Source: JAVBSN01 sp031547045
GTDB taxonomy: Bacteria; Bacillota; Clostridia; Lachnospirales; Lachnospiraceae
DNA length: 38,246 nt
NCBI GenBank assembly: GCA_031547045.1
Contig: JAVBSN010000026.1
Location: forward strand, 1 to 38,246
Direction: 5' to 3'
Shown: positions 7,569 through 15,962 of the stretch, in pieces
Layout of the letters: each line of letters begins with the position of its first letter
Position numbering within the stretch: the first letter of the stretch is position 1
The notes under the pieces: model-generated
Told to the model about the DNA's origin: nothing
Database searches by the model: none
The model's input: the letters and a program-made list of their open reading frames with translations, nothing else
Made by a program: the position numbers and the translations under genes

Positions 7569-8567
7569 ATGAATAGTCTATTAAGAAATATTATTAAGTA
7601 TAAAAGACCAGTGTTTATAGTAGTACTAATTGGAATTCTTATTATTATACTTGTGGTAATAGGATTATTGAATAATCCTATTTTAAAAGATTCAGGTAGA
7701 GTTACTAATTCTAAGGAAGAAGCTTTAACAGAAAATATTATAGAAGTTAAAAAACCTGAAATTGATTTGTCTGCAACAACTGGTGCAGACGGAGCAAGAT
7801 TATATTATGTTGATGAAAGTCAGATTATATTTGGTGGATATTTTGGTTTGTTTGTATATTCCAAAGAAGAGCAAAGCATTGTAAGGGAAATAGATTTGAA
7901 AGAAATAGGTTGTAATTATACACAAGGAGATAATTATTGTGAGATATTTGTTTCAATGGATGGGATGACAGTATATCTACATCCTGTTAGCATGGAAGAA
8001 ATGTATATATATAATGTTGCTGACAATGTATTATCAAAAGATATATATAATTTAAATAATGTAGAATTGTATAAAGGTATTAATGATGAAGATTTTAATG
8101 GAACTTATCAGGTAAATGGAGAAACAAAATATTGTGTGATTAGTGAATATGGTTCTCTTAGTCAAGGTGGAACAATAGGAAGTATTGGATGGACAGAAGA
8201 AGATAGTTTGTTTCATAAATTTTTCATACCAGAGGGATACCAGGATGCAGTATATTTTGATGCCCAAGATATACATGATTTGACAAAAATAGAAATGTAC
8301 ATTGATGGAGAAATGTTTTCTACGGAAGATGAAGATATACTTAAGTGGGTGGAGACACATTTTACACAAGCACAAGTGATAAAAGGAGGATCTGGTTGTC
8401 CTTTTTATGATGCAATGTATCTAACACGTTCAGATGGACAGATAGGAATAATCTATCCAGCAACAGATAGTTGTGCTGTATTTCAAACAGTTAATGAATA
8501 TTACGACTATGGTGAAAGTGATAATTCTGAATTTTGGGAACTGTTTGGAGACTGGAAAAGGGAATGA
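7569..8567 (+). CDS. Membrane-anchored extracellular protein of unknown function
   Basis: A 332-residue protein with a positively charged N terminus and one membrane span (PVFIVVLIGILIIILVVIGLL, about residues 14-34), followed by an extracytoplasmic domain of about 300 residues. Motif-like stretches are LYYVDESQIIFGGYFGLFVY, GCNYTQGDNYCEIFVS and VYLHP, giving a YVTN/propeller-like impression of repeated strands. I recall similar domains at the C terminus of some clostridial BlaR1/M56-type sensor proteins, but no peptidase part exists here, so this is only a suggestion. Cysteines in the GCNYTQGDNYC and SGCPF segments could form disulfides. AAGGGGG lies ahead of the ATG. A terminator overlaps the stop codon. 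Confidence 0.7.
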   Translation: MNSLLRNIIKYKRPVFIVVLIGILIIILVVIGLLNNPILKDSGRVTNSKEEALTENIIEVKKPEIDLSATTGADGARLYYVDESQIIFGGYFGLFVYSKEEQSIVREIDLKEIGCNYTQGDNYCEIFVSMDGMTVYLHPVSMEEMYIYNVADNVLSKDIYNLNNVELYKGINDEDFNGTYQVNGETKYCVISEYGSLSQGGTIGSIGWTEEDSLFHKFFIPEGYQDAVYFDAQDIHDLTKIEMYIDGEMFSTEDEDILKWVETHFTQAQVIKGGSGCPFYDAMYLTRSDGQIGIIYPATDSCAVFQTVNEYYDYGESDNSEFWELFGDWKRE

Positions 8568-8592
8568 ATTAAACAATTCATTCCTATTTTTT
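8561..8592 (+). terminator. Terminator overlapping the end of the 7569-8567 gene
   Basis: Perfect 10-bp stem GGAATGAATT / AATTCATTCC with loop AAAC, then TATTTTTT. The TGA stop codon lies inside the ascending arm. Confidence 0.88.
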
Positions 8593-8708
8593 ATTACAAA
8601 AATCTTAATTATTAGAAAATAAATAGTTATGAAAATATGGTTATGATACTATGTATTAGGACAACTTAGTGTATATGTATAAATAGAGAATTAGGAGCGA
8701 ACAATCAT

Positions 8709-10121
8709 ATGAGACTTAGAGATATTATATCGTTAGGTAAGGGTTATTTAATATTAGGAATTATTATGACCTTATTTGTAGTGGGAACATTCTTAGTAGG
8801 ATACCATATAATCTACAAAAAAGTTTTCAAGGGAATAAAAAAAATCAAGGCTGGAACAATATTTATATATGCAATTTTTATATGTTACTTGTTTGTTGTA
8901 TTTGGAGCAACTCTACTTAGTAGAGGTAGTATGTGGCAGAATAATATTCAATATCATTTGTTTTATTCTTATCGTGAAGCATGGAATGATTTTTCTATGA
9001 ATGAGTGGAGACATATTATTCTTAATATTATGATGTTTGTTCCATTTGGATTATTGTTACCTATGGTAGGTAAGTTCTTTCAGAAGTTTTGGAGGACTTA
9101 TTTAGCAGGAATAGGATTGTCATTAGCAATTGAAATGATTCAATATATATTTAAAAGAGGCATTTGTGAAGTAGATGATTTATTTAATAACATGCTAGGA
9201 GCAATGATAGGATATGGACTTTTTAGCATTTTATTTTATATAATTTCAAGAGTTAAAAAGAAAGAATATAAAGCATTACCAGTAGTGTTTTATCAAATAC
9301 CATTATTAGTAGTTGTTATAATGTTTACAACAATATTTACTATGTATTCAAGACAAGAATTAGGAAATCTAAGTAGTAATTATATTTATAAACAAATTAA
9401 TTTAGAGGTAAATAGCAATATTGATTTTAGTAACGAGGAAGTAAATATGCCAGTATATCAACTTCATGTTGCAAGTGAAGAAGAGACGAGGCAGCAAGCA
9501 GTCCAATTGTTCAAGGCTTTTAATGACGAGATTGATGAATCAAGAATAGATATATATGAGAATACAGTTATATATTATAGTGCAACGGAAAGCAAATGTA
9601 TTTGGATAGAGTATGCTGGTAGTGCAAGTAGATATACAGATTTTGATGAAATGTATAGAGAAGACGATGAAGATGCTATAGGTTTAGAAAATGTAGATGA
9701 AAGTGAGATTCGTAAGGCGTTGGAATCATTAAATGTAGTAATTCCTAAGGAAGCAACATTTAATGAGTATGAAGATGGTGACTATGAATTTGTTGTAGAT
9801 CAAGTGTTAGTTAATGAAGTATTGTACAATGGAAGTATAGCTTGTACATACAATACCAATAAGAAAATATCAGGATTTACAAATAATATAATTGAATATA
9901 AGGTATATAAAGAAATGCCGATTTATTCTGAAAAAGAAGCATTTGAGAAAATGGTAGGGGGGAAATTTAAGTGCTATGATACAGGAGAATTAGATATTGT
10001 TACTAATGGGGTAAAAATAGTATATCAAACTGATTCTAAGGGATATTATCAACCAGTGTATGCATTTGATGTTAAAATTAATGGTGTAGATGGACAGATA
10101 AACATTCCGGCTATAGAGTAA
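8709..10121 (+). CDS. VanZ-domain membrane protein with large extracellular C-terminal domain
   Basis: A 470-residue protein. Residues about 15-220 hold some six membrane spans. The VanZ-like domain is seen at about residues 60-180, with NEWRHIILNIMMFVPFGLLLP, then LSLAIEMIQYIFKRGICEVDDLFNNMLGAMIGY, which carries the family's charged residues E, Q, D, N. The last 240 residues are hydrophilic, outside the membrane, and contain a YxIN-type repeat pattern that I do not recognise. VanZ proteins have been linked to teicoplanin or lipoglycopeptide tolerance, but most members have no known role. AGGAG is present 11 bases before the ATG. It is alone on its transcript between a terminator and the FtsK remnant. 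Confidence 0.8.
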   Translation: MRLRDIISLGKGYLILGIIMTLFVVGTFLVGYHIIYKKVFKGIKKIKAGTIFIYAIFICYLFVVFGATLLSRGSMWQNNIQYHLFYSYREAWNDFSMNEWRHIILNIMMFVPFGLLLPMVGKFFQKFWRTYLAGIGLSLAIEMIQYIFKRGICEVDDLFNNMLGAMIGYGLFSILFYIISRVKKKEYKALPVVFYQIPLLVVVIMFTTIFTMYSRQELGNLSSNYIYKQINLEVNSNIDFSNEEVNMPVYQLHVASEEETRQQAVQLFKAFNDEIDESRIDIYENTVIYYSATESKCIWIEYAGSASRYTDFDEMYREDDEDAIGLENVDESEIRKALESLNVVIPKEATFNEYEDGDYEFVVDQVLVNEVLYNGSIACTYNTNKKISGFTNNIIEYKVYKEMPIYSEKEAFEKMVGGKFKCYDTGELDIVTNGVKIVYQTDSKGYYQPVYAFDVKINGVDGQINIPAIE

Positions 10122-10149
10122 TAAGGACTAATATTGTAAGTTATTGTAA

Positions 10150-10722
10150 ATAGGAAATCGAGTTAAGATTCCTTGTAGAATATGTTTTTATGTAACAGCA
10201 AAGTCTGTTTCTAGAATGGTATTAGATGAAAATGGTGCAGAACTTTTATATTATCCTGGAGAAATGATTTTTAAAGGACAAAATCAAAATATAAAGTGTA
10301 AGAGTGTATATATTTCGGACTCAGAAATTGATATGTTGAGAGCTGAAGTATTAGAACAAAACAAAGAATATATATTAGAAAATAGAGAAAAATATGTTGT
10401 TGATGTAGAAGAAAAAAGTAGTATAGAAAGAGAAAGATACATAGATAGAGATGAATATCTATATGAAGCAAGTAGATTTATAATTGAAAAAGGTAAGGCA
10501 TCTATAGGAATGCTACAGAGAATATTTAAGATTGGATTTAATAGAGCAGTTAAAATTATGGATCAAGCGGCAGAACTTGGAGTAGTAGGAGAAGAAGATG
10601 GTACAATGCATAGAAAAGTTCTTATGACCATGAAGGAATTTGAACAATTAATAGATGAAGATAAAGCTCAAATAGAATCAGGAATAAAACCAGAGATAAT
10701 ATTAAGTAAACAAAAAAGATAG
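10150..10722 (+). pseudogene. FtsK/SpoIIIE DNA translocase, C-terminal remnant
   Basis: The frame open from 10150 reads NRVKIPCRICFYVTAKSVSR, then MVLDENGAELL and a GEMIF segment. This aligns by eye with the last part of the FtsK/SpoIIIE motor (IPxRIAFxVSSxxDSRxILDxxGAExLLGxGDML). It is followed by the DNA-reading gamma winged helix EYLYEASRFIIEKGKASIGM, then LQRIFKIGFNRAVKIMDQAAELGVVG. The membrane domain and the Walker A and B motifs are missing. An in-frame TAA at 10147-10149 precedes the homologous part, and ATG 10216 has no convincing ribosome binding site. I therefore call it a decayed or truncated copy, not a working translocase. A free-standing gamma-domain protein starting at 10216 (168 residues) remains possible. 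Confidence 0.7.
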
Positions 10723-10787
10723 AAGGTATAGAAATATTAAAATATTATATTAAATAAGCTAGAAATAATTGAGTAGGAGAAAAAAGT

Positions 10788-11174
10788 ATGAATATTTCAA
10801 TAACACATATAGCGATATATGCAAAAGATATAGATAAAATGAGAGACTTCTATATTAAATATTTTGGAGCCAAGAGTAACGAAAAGTATGTAAATGCAAA
10901 AGGATTTTCAAGTTATTTTTTAACCTTTGATTCAGGTGCAAGATTAGAGATAATGGCACATGAAGAATTAGAGCATAGAAAAGTTATGAATATAGTAAAT
11001 GGAATTCACCATATTGCATTTTCTGTGGGAAGTAGAGAAGAAGTAATAGCCCTTACAGAAAGAATAGCAGGTGATGGATATGAAGTCTACAGTCAACCAA
11101 GGCAAACAGGGGATGGATATTTTGAAAGTTGTATAGCTGATTCAGAGGGAAACAGAATAGAGATAACAGAATAA
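10788..11174 (+). CDS. VOC family (glyoxalase-like) metalloprotein
   Basis: A 128-residue single vicinal-oxygen-chelate domain: MNISITHIAIYAKDIDKMRDFY at the start, then a second half beginning GIHHIAFSVGSREEV. Candidate metal ligands are His7, the Glu in RLEIMAHEE, the second His of GIHHIAF, and Glu near the C terminus in GNRIEITE. Length and pattern suit lactoylglutathione-lyase-like or related VOC proteins; the substrate cannot be inferred. AGGAG lies eight bases before ATG. The next gene begins 41 bases downstream and is probably cotranscribed. Confidence 0.88.
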   Translation: MNISITHIAIYAKDIDKMRDFYIKYFGAKSNEKYVNAKGFSSYFLTFDSGARLEIMAHEELEHRKVMNIVNGIHHIAFSVGSREEVIALTERIAGDGYEVYSQPRQTGDGYFESCIADSEGNRIEITE

Positions 11175-11215
11175 TATAACATATAACGTAATTAAATATT
11201 AATGGAGGTAGCATT

Positions 11216-11578
11216 ATGGAATTAAGTGAAGTAATGAAGCAAAATACCTTTGCAGTAGTAGGTAATACTATAGATGACACAAAATATGCATATATAATTA
11301 AAAATCAGCTTATCGAAAAAGGATATACAGCATATGGAGTAGGTAAAGAATATTCTTCCATAAATGATATTGAAGAAGATATAGATATTATTGACTTATG
11401 TATTAATCCTATCAGAGGGCTAGAATATATAAAAGACTGTAAGAAGAAGTTTAAATGTATTGTTATTCAACCAGGAGCTGAGAGCATGGATATAATATCA
11501 TACCTAAAAGACAATAATATGCCATATATAGAGGCATGTGTTTTATTAGGAATGAAATTATACAAAAAGGATTTATAG
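11216..11578 (+). CDS. CoA-binding (YccU/YneT-like) Rossmann-fold protein
   Basis: A 120-residue protein with the CoA_binding_2 layout: NTFAVVGNTIDDTKYAY at the nucleotide loop, GYTAYGVGKEYSSINDI, IDIIDLCINPIRGLEYI, and IVIQPGAESMDI, then CVLLGMKLYK at the end. Family members are small stand-alone proteins that bind CoA; their cellular role is poorly known. GGAGG precedes ATG. It follows the VOC gene closely. Confidence 0.8.
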   Translation: MELSEVMKQNTFAVVGNTIDDTKYAYIIKNQLIEKGYTAYGVGKEYSSINDIEEDIDIIDLCINPIRGLEYIKDCKKKFKCIVIQPGAESMDIISYLKDNNMPYIEACVLLGMKLYKKDL

Positions 11579-11616
11579 ACCTAAAAATTTTATATACTTT
11601 CTCAAATAGTGCTGTA

Positions 11617-11714
11617 GTAATACCATATCCACTAAACTGGATAAAACATCGTTAAGTGTATAGGTATGCATTTTCACTAAGCTCGATAATACCTCACTAA
11701 GTGAGAATAGCACA
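11617..11714 (-). repeat. Intergenic repeat element, copy B (inverted relative to copy A)
   Basis: Read on the minus strand this block contains CACTTAGTGAGGTATTATCG followed by AGCTTAGTGAA, then further TTAACGA and TTTAGTGG motifs 20-26 bases apart. About 28 of 32 positions match the core of copy A at 938-970. It occupies most of the 201-base gap between the CoA-binding and cupin genes and has no ORF. The flanking 18-bp repeat of copy A is not seen here. Confidence 0.65.
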
Positions 11715-11779
11715 TTTTTACATCACAGTACCTTAAAATATACATATATTATAGTATCAAGCAAATTAAGGAGCGACAT

Positions 11780-12202
11780 ATGTATAGAAATAATAGGTCA
11801 ATGGACTATGGCCCAGAGCCATTTGTTGTAGATATAGAGAAAGTAACAGAGCAGAATCCAAATTATAGAACTGCTCTATGGACAGGAGATCATTTACAAG
11901 TAACTTTAATGGATATACCAGTAGGTGGAGATGTAGGAATGGAGATTCATCCAGATACAGATCAATTTTTCCGTATTGAAGAAGGTGTGGCACAAGTATT
12001 AATGGGTAACAATCAGAACAATCTTAATCTAAGAGCTAGAGCAACTGATGGAGATGCAATTATGATTCCAGCAGGTACATGGCACAATATAGTTAATGTA
12101 GGTAATGAACCTCTTAAAATGTATTCTATATATGCACCATCTCATCATCCATGGGGAACAGTGAATATGACAAAAGCTGATGCTGAAGCACAAGAAGGAT
12201 AG
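11780..12202 (+). CDS. Cupin-domain protein
   Basis: A 140-residue single-domain cupin. Motif 1 is GMEIHPDTDQFFRIEEGVAQ, with His and Glu ligands; the usual HxH is HPDTDQ, so the second metal His is replaced. Motif 2 is PAGTWHNIVNVG with its His. Such proteins are metal-dependent isomerases, dioxygenases or sensors; the substrate here is unknown. AAGGAG lies seven bases ahead of the ATG. Its stop codon is one base before the antiporter ATG, so the pair is cotranscribed and coupled. Confidence 0.88.
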   Translation: MYRNNRSMDYGPEPFVVDIEKVTEQNPNYRTALWTGDHLQVTLMDIPVGGDVGMEIHPDTDQFFRIEEGVAQVLMGNNQNNLNLRARATDGDAIMIPAGTWHNIVNVGNEPLKMYSIYAPSHHPWGTVNMTKADAEAQEG

Positions 12203-12203
12203 A

Positions 12204-13271
12204 ATGAAAGAGGGGATTGCTTTGAAGCTTTTTTATACTCTTTTAATATTCTTTCCCATTACCGTCTTAGCAAGATATGTATTTCATGCAAATGATAGTA
12301 TTGTTTTCACTACAAGTTGCCTAGCTATTATACCACTTGCAGTATTAATAGGGAAATCCACAGAGCAAATATCGGTGTATACAGGACCTATGATTGGAGG
12401 ATTTCTGAATGCTACAATGGGTAATATACCAGAGCTAGTAATTAGTGGTTTTGCCATTAAATCAGGTTTATATACTTTTGTACTTGCAAGTCTTTCAGGA
12501 TCAATTTTTGGAAATATTTTAGTTGGATTAGGATTAAGTATTTTTGTAGGTGGGTTAAAAAATAAGTCACAAAAATTTAGTGCTACTATAGTACGAAGCA
12601 ATTTTATTCTATTAGCATTTGCTGCATTTAGTATGCTTATGCCATTTGCGTTTAAGCATTTTGGTAAAGATGGTTTTGAAGGAACAAATCTACAAAATTT
12701 TAGTTTAGTATTAGCTGTAATTATGTTAACTATGTATATTGTTGGTATGATATTTACTCTTTGTACTAATAGGAATGAAGATATAACTGATGGTGAAGAG
12801 GAAGAAGCAAAATGGAGCTTAGGGCTTTCTATTGGTGTATTAGCAATTACTACGGTTGCAGTAGTTATTATGAGCAATGCATTGGTTGATACTGTTGAAG
12901 TAGCAGCTATTAAGTTTGGACTTAGTGAAGGATTTATAGGAATTATATTAATGCCTATTTTAGGAAATGTAGCAGAGAATGTATCGGCTATAATTATGGC
13001 ATACAAAAATAAGTTGAATATAAGTATTGGAATTGCAGCGGGTTCTAGTATGCAAATAGCCTTATTTGTAACGCCATTAATGGTTATATTGAGTGCTATT
13101 CTAGGAAATACAATGGAATTAATATATACCCCCGAAGAATTAATAGCTATTATCATAGGAATAATAATGGTAGTATTTGTACTTATGGATAAAAAAACAA
13201 ACTGGTTAGAGGGATTGCAGTTATTTGCGGCATATATTATTTTAGGTGTAGCATTTTTCATGTTTATATAG
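12204..13271 (+). CDS. Calcium/proton antiporter, CaCA (CAX) family
   Basis: A 355-residue membrane protein with about eleven spans in two homologous halves. The two alpha-repeat motifs that form the cation site are GGFLNATMGNIPELVIS in the first half and LGNVAENVSAIIMAYKNKLN in the second, each with the acidic residue (E in GNIPEL and in VAEN) typical of CAX exchangers. A short acidic loop (NEDITDGEEEEAK) joins the halves, also a CAX feature. The role is Ca2+ (or other divalent cation) extrusion in exchange for H+. I chose ATG 12204, one base after the cupin stop with AAGGA just ahead, over the in-frame ATG 12180 that overlaps the cupin gene. Confidence 0.9.
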   Translation: MKEGIALKLFYTLLIFFPITVLARYVFHANDSIVFTTSCLAIIPLAVLIGKSTEQISVYTGPMIGGFLNATMGNIPELVISGFAIKSGLYTFVLASLSGSIFGNILVGLGLSIFVGGLKNKSQKFSATIVRSNFILLAFAAFSMLMPFAFKHFGKDGFEGTNLQNFSLVLAVIMLTMYIVGMIFTLCTNRNEDITDGEEEEAKWSLGLSIGVLAITTVAVVIMSNALVDTVEVAAIKFGLSEGFIGIILMPILGNVAENVSAIIMAYKNKLNISIGIAAGSSMQIALFVTPLMVILSAILGNTMELIYTPEELIAIIIGIIMVVFVLMDKKTNWLEGLQLFAAYIILGVAFFMFI

Positions 13272-13286
13272 GATTATCATAAATAA

Positions 13287-13328
13287 AAGAAAGATATTCT
13301 TGTAGTAATTATATAGAATATCTTTCTT
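13287..13328. terminator. Bidirectional terminator between the antiporter and patB genes
   Basis: Perfect 14-bp stem AAGAAAGATATTCT / AGAATATCTTTCTT with a 14-base loop, placed between two convergent genes. Confidence 0.8.
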
Positions 13329-13345
13329 CTGTATGTTAGGTATAA

Positions 13346-14527
13346 TTAATGTCTAATCTCCTTAACGGCATCATGTAACTGTACCAAGGCAAGTTCCAAA
13401 ATATTACGAGGACAAGCAATGTTAATTCGCTCAAACTGAGAAGTTTCTTTACCAAAAATAATACCATCATCTAACCAAAGTTTTGCCTTATCAATAACAA
13501 GGCTAGATAGTTCTCTGTGATTAAGATTAAGTCCTTGGCAGTCAAGCCATATTAGATAAGTTCCTTCAGGTTCTACTAATCTAATCTCTGGAATATAAGT
13601 TTTTAGATAATCTCTAACAAAATCTAAATTTCTCTTTAAATATGCTTTCAGTTCATTATGCCATTCATATCCATTTTTATAGGCAGATTGACAGCCTACT
13701 ATTCCTAAAGCACCTACTTGGCTATAACCACTTGCTTTAAACTCTTTTTTAAAAGCAGAACGAATCTTTGAATTAGGAATAAATATATTTGAGAGTTGAA
13801 GTCCTGCCATATTAAATGTTTTACTAGGAGCTGTACATATAATAGAATTCATTGCAAACGTTTCACTAATAGAAGCAAAAACAGTATGAGGGTGATTAGG
13901 GTATGTGAAGTCACAGTGTATCTCATCTGAAACAACTAGTACGTTATGTTTAAGGCAGATTTCACCTATTCGAGTAAGTTCATCTACAGTCCATACTCTA
14001 CCAACAGGATTATGAGGGGAGCATAGCAGAAATAATTTAATCTTTTCTTCAACTATTTTCTTTTCAAAATCTTCAAAATCAATTGAATACTTACCATCTG
14101 AATATACAAGTTGATTATTAATAAGTCTTCGTCTATTATCTACAATACATTCCGAAAAAGGATAATATACTGGCTGTTGAAGAAGAACAGCATCTCCAGG
14201 ATTAGTAAAAGTTCGAATTGCTATTGCTATTGCAAATACAATACCAGGGGTTTTAATAAGCCATTTGCTCTCAGGGCTCCAATTAAAGTGATTAAAAAAC
14301 CAATTATGAAGGGCATTAAAATATTCTTCTTTTGAATCACTATAACCAAATATACCATGTGTAACAGCTTTATTAATATCATCTAATATTACATCAGGAA
14401 GCCTGAAATCCATATCGGCTATCCAAAGAGGAAGTAAGTCATCTCTATGTACCCTCTCTATACTAAAATCATATTTTAAACTATTAGTATTTTTTCTGTT
14501 TATTATTTTATCAAAGTTATATTGCAT
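13346..14527 (-). CDS. patB: PatB/MalY-family cystathionine beta-lyase (PLP-dependent C-S lyase)
   Basis: A 393-residue fold-type I PLP enzyme that splits C-S bonds, giving homocysteine from cystathionine (and in some relatives also acting on cysteine or as a regulator). Family marks: the N terminus QYNFDKIINRKNTNSLKYDF, LPLWIADMDF, the cofactor Asp region CSPHNPVGRVW and VSDEIHCDF, and Schiff-base Lys in APSKTFNMAGLQ at about residue 236. I prefer ATG 14527 because AGGAGG lies eight bases before it, against only two for ATG 14533. It follows the cystathionine synthase-like gene by 12 bases, so the two make a methionine-direction transsulfuration unit. Confidence 0.9.
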   Translation of the reverse strand: MQYNFDKIINRKNTNSLKYDFSIERVHRDDLLPLWIADMDFRLPDVILDDINKAVTHGIFGYSDSKEEYFNALHNWFFNHFNWSPESKWLIKTPGIVFAIAIAIRTFTNPGDAVLLQQPVYYPFSECIVDNRRRLINNQLVYSDGKYSIDFEDFEKKIVEEKIKLFLLCSPHNPVGRVWTVDELTRIGEICLKHNVLVVSDEIHCDFTYPNHPHTVFASISETFAMNSIICTAPSKTFNMAGLQLSNIFIPNSKIRSAFKKEFKASGYSQVGALGIVGCQSAYKNGYEWHNELKAYLKRNLDFVRDYLKTYIPEIRLVEPEGTYLIWLDCQGLNLNHRELSSLVIDKAKLWLDDGIIFGKETSQFERINIACPRNILELALVQLHDAVKEIRH

Positions 14528-14539
14528 AGGCATAACCTC

Positions 14540-15685
14540 CTAAAGTGCTTGTTTTAGATCTTCTATCAAATCAGTTATATTTTCAATTCCAACAGACAAG
14601 CGTAAAATTCTATCTGTAAGTCCACTGCGTTCTCTTGCTTCTGTAGGAATATCGGCATGAGTTTGAGTAGTAGGATAAGTAATTAATGTTTCTACGCCAC
14701 CAAGACTTTCCGCAAAATGTATTAGTTTAACAGACTTAAGAACATTTAATGCAGTTTCTTTGCTGTCTACTTCAAAGGTAAGCATACTTCCAAAGCCTCT
14801 AGCCTGAGAACGGTTAATCTCATATCCAGGATGGGATTCAAGACCAGGGTAGTATACGTTGGTTATCTTATCTTGTGTAATTAACCATTGACATATAGCA
14901 AGAGCATTTTCTTGACTTGATTTCATTCTAATAGCAAGAGTTTTGATACCTCTTAATATTAGCCAAGAATCAAATGGTGCAAGGCCATTTCCAATAGTTT
15001 TAATAATGAATCTAAACTTATCTGATAATTCTGCACTATTTACAATAACAAATCCAGCTAAGGTATCATTATGGCCTCCAAGAAATTTCGTACCACTGTG
15101 AATAACAATATCGGCACCTAGATCCAAAGGATTTTGAAAATAAGGAGATAGAAATGTATTATCCACAATTAGCAAAATGTTATGTTGATGAGCAATGTTA
15201 GCCATCTTTCTAATATCAGTAATATTCATCATAGGGTTAGTTGGTGTCTCTATATAAATAGCCTTTGTAGAAGGCTTTATGTATGGATCAATATCTTCAT
15301 ATGAAGTATCAATATAATCTATTCCAATTAGATTTTTCTTACAAATATTATTAAATAATCTAACAGAGCCTCCATATAAATCATTGCCAGATATTATATG
15401 GTCACCAGGGCTAAATAGTTCCATTACAGTAGTAATGGCTGCCATACCACTTGAAAATGCAAGAGCATCATAACCATTTTCAAGAGAACATACAACCTCT
15501 TCTAGATGCTCCCTAGTTGGATTTTGTAGTCTGCTGTAATCATATCCAGTACTACCATCAATTCCAGAATGTGCATATGTAGCAGATTGATATATAGGAA
15601 AGCTAATAGCTCCAGTATTATCACAAGTATTTGAATCGTTATTACCATATAGGCATTTAGTTGAAATATCTAAATTATTATTCAT
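14540..15685 (-). CDS. Cys/Met metabolism PLP enzyme (cystathionine gamma-synthase or lyase)
   Basis: A 381-residue member of the trans-sulfuration PLP family. PLP-binding Lys is in HSGTKFLGGHND (Lys200); other family marks are YDYSRLQNPTREHLE, ALAFSSGMAAI, SGNDLYGGSVRLF, ETPTNPMMN and VDNTFLSPYFQNP. With a PatB-type beta-lyase directly downstream, cystathionine gamma-synthase (O-acyl-homoserine plus cysteine to cystathionine) is the likeliest reading; cystathionine gamma-lyase or O-acetylhomoserine sulfhydrylase cannot be excluded from sequence alone. GGAGG precedes ATG. The promoter upstream leaves a leader of about 65 bases, too short for a SAM riboswitch. Confidence 0.88.
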   Translation of the reverse strand: MNNNLDISTKCLYGNNDSNTCDNTGAISFPIYQSATYAHSGIDGSTGYDYSRLQNPTREHLEEVVCSLENGYDALAFSSGMAAITTVMELFSPGDHIISGNDLYGGSVRLFNNICKKNLIGIDYIDTSYEDIDPYIKPSTKAIYIETPTNPMMNITDIRKMANIAHQHNILLIVDNTFLSPYFQNPLDLGADIVIHSGTKFLGGHNDTLAGFVIVNSAELSDKFRFIIKTIGNGLAPFDSWLILRGIKTLAIRMKSSQENALAICQWLITQDKITNVYYPGLESHPGYEINRSQARGFGSMLTFEVDSKETALNVLKSVKLIHFAESLGGVETLITYPTTQTHADIPTEARERSGLTDRILRLSVGIENITDLIEDLKQAL

Positions 15686-15757
15686 ATAGAAACCTCCAAG
15701 TAAAATTATAATAATGACATATTATATAAAACATATCAATTATATAGGAATAGTATA

Positions 15758-15786
15758 AATATATGATAAATATATTCAGTTGTCAA
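15758..15786 (-). promoter_or_regulatory. Promoter of the transsulfuration pair
   Basis: On the minus strand TTGACA and TATATT are 17 bases apart, about 75 bases before the first start codon. Confidence 0.65.
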
Positions 15787-15859
15787 CAGTTAAATTACAT
15801 AATTTATATTTGATTAGTAGGAATAAAAATAGCTGACTTTTTTTGGTTATAATATAAGC

Positions 15860-15887
15860 TTGCTTATTATTGTATTTATCGTATAAT
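15860..15887 (+). promoter_or_regulatory. Promoter of the first leucine-rich-repeat protein gene
   Basis: TTGCTT and TATAAT are 16 bases apart. The start codon is about 75 bases further on, preceded by GGAGTGGAGG. Confidence 0.5.
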
Positions 15888-15962
15888 TAGTAGTATAGAC
15901 TAATGTGAAAAACTAATAATACTTTATTAACAATAACGATTAAAAAGGAGTGGAGGATTATT

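Noticed and set aside
12180..12203. Upstream ATG for the antiporter
   Set aside because: It lies within the cupin gene, has no binding site, and adds only a basic octapeptide; ATG 12204 directly follows the cupin stop with AAGGA ahead.
12284..13261. A 325-codon open frame on the minus strand
   Set aside because: It lies wholly antisense to the CaCA antiporter gene, whose membrane spans and alpha-repeat motifs are convincing. The antisense product is low in family-like motifs and has no binding site. It is a by-product of codon bias.
15686..15960. SAM or other methionine riboswitch ahead of the transsulfuration genes
   Set aside because: The likely promoter leaves only about 65 bases of leader and no SAM-riboswitch core or terminator is seen.
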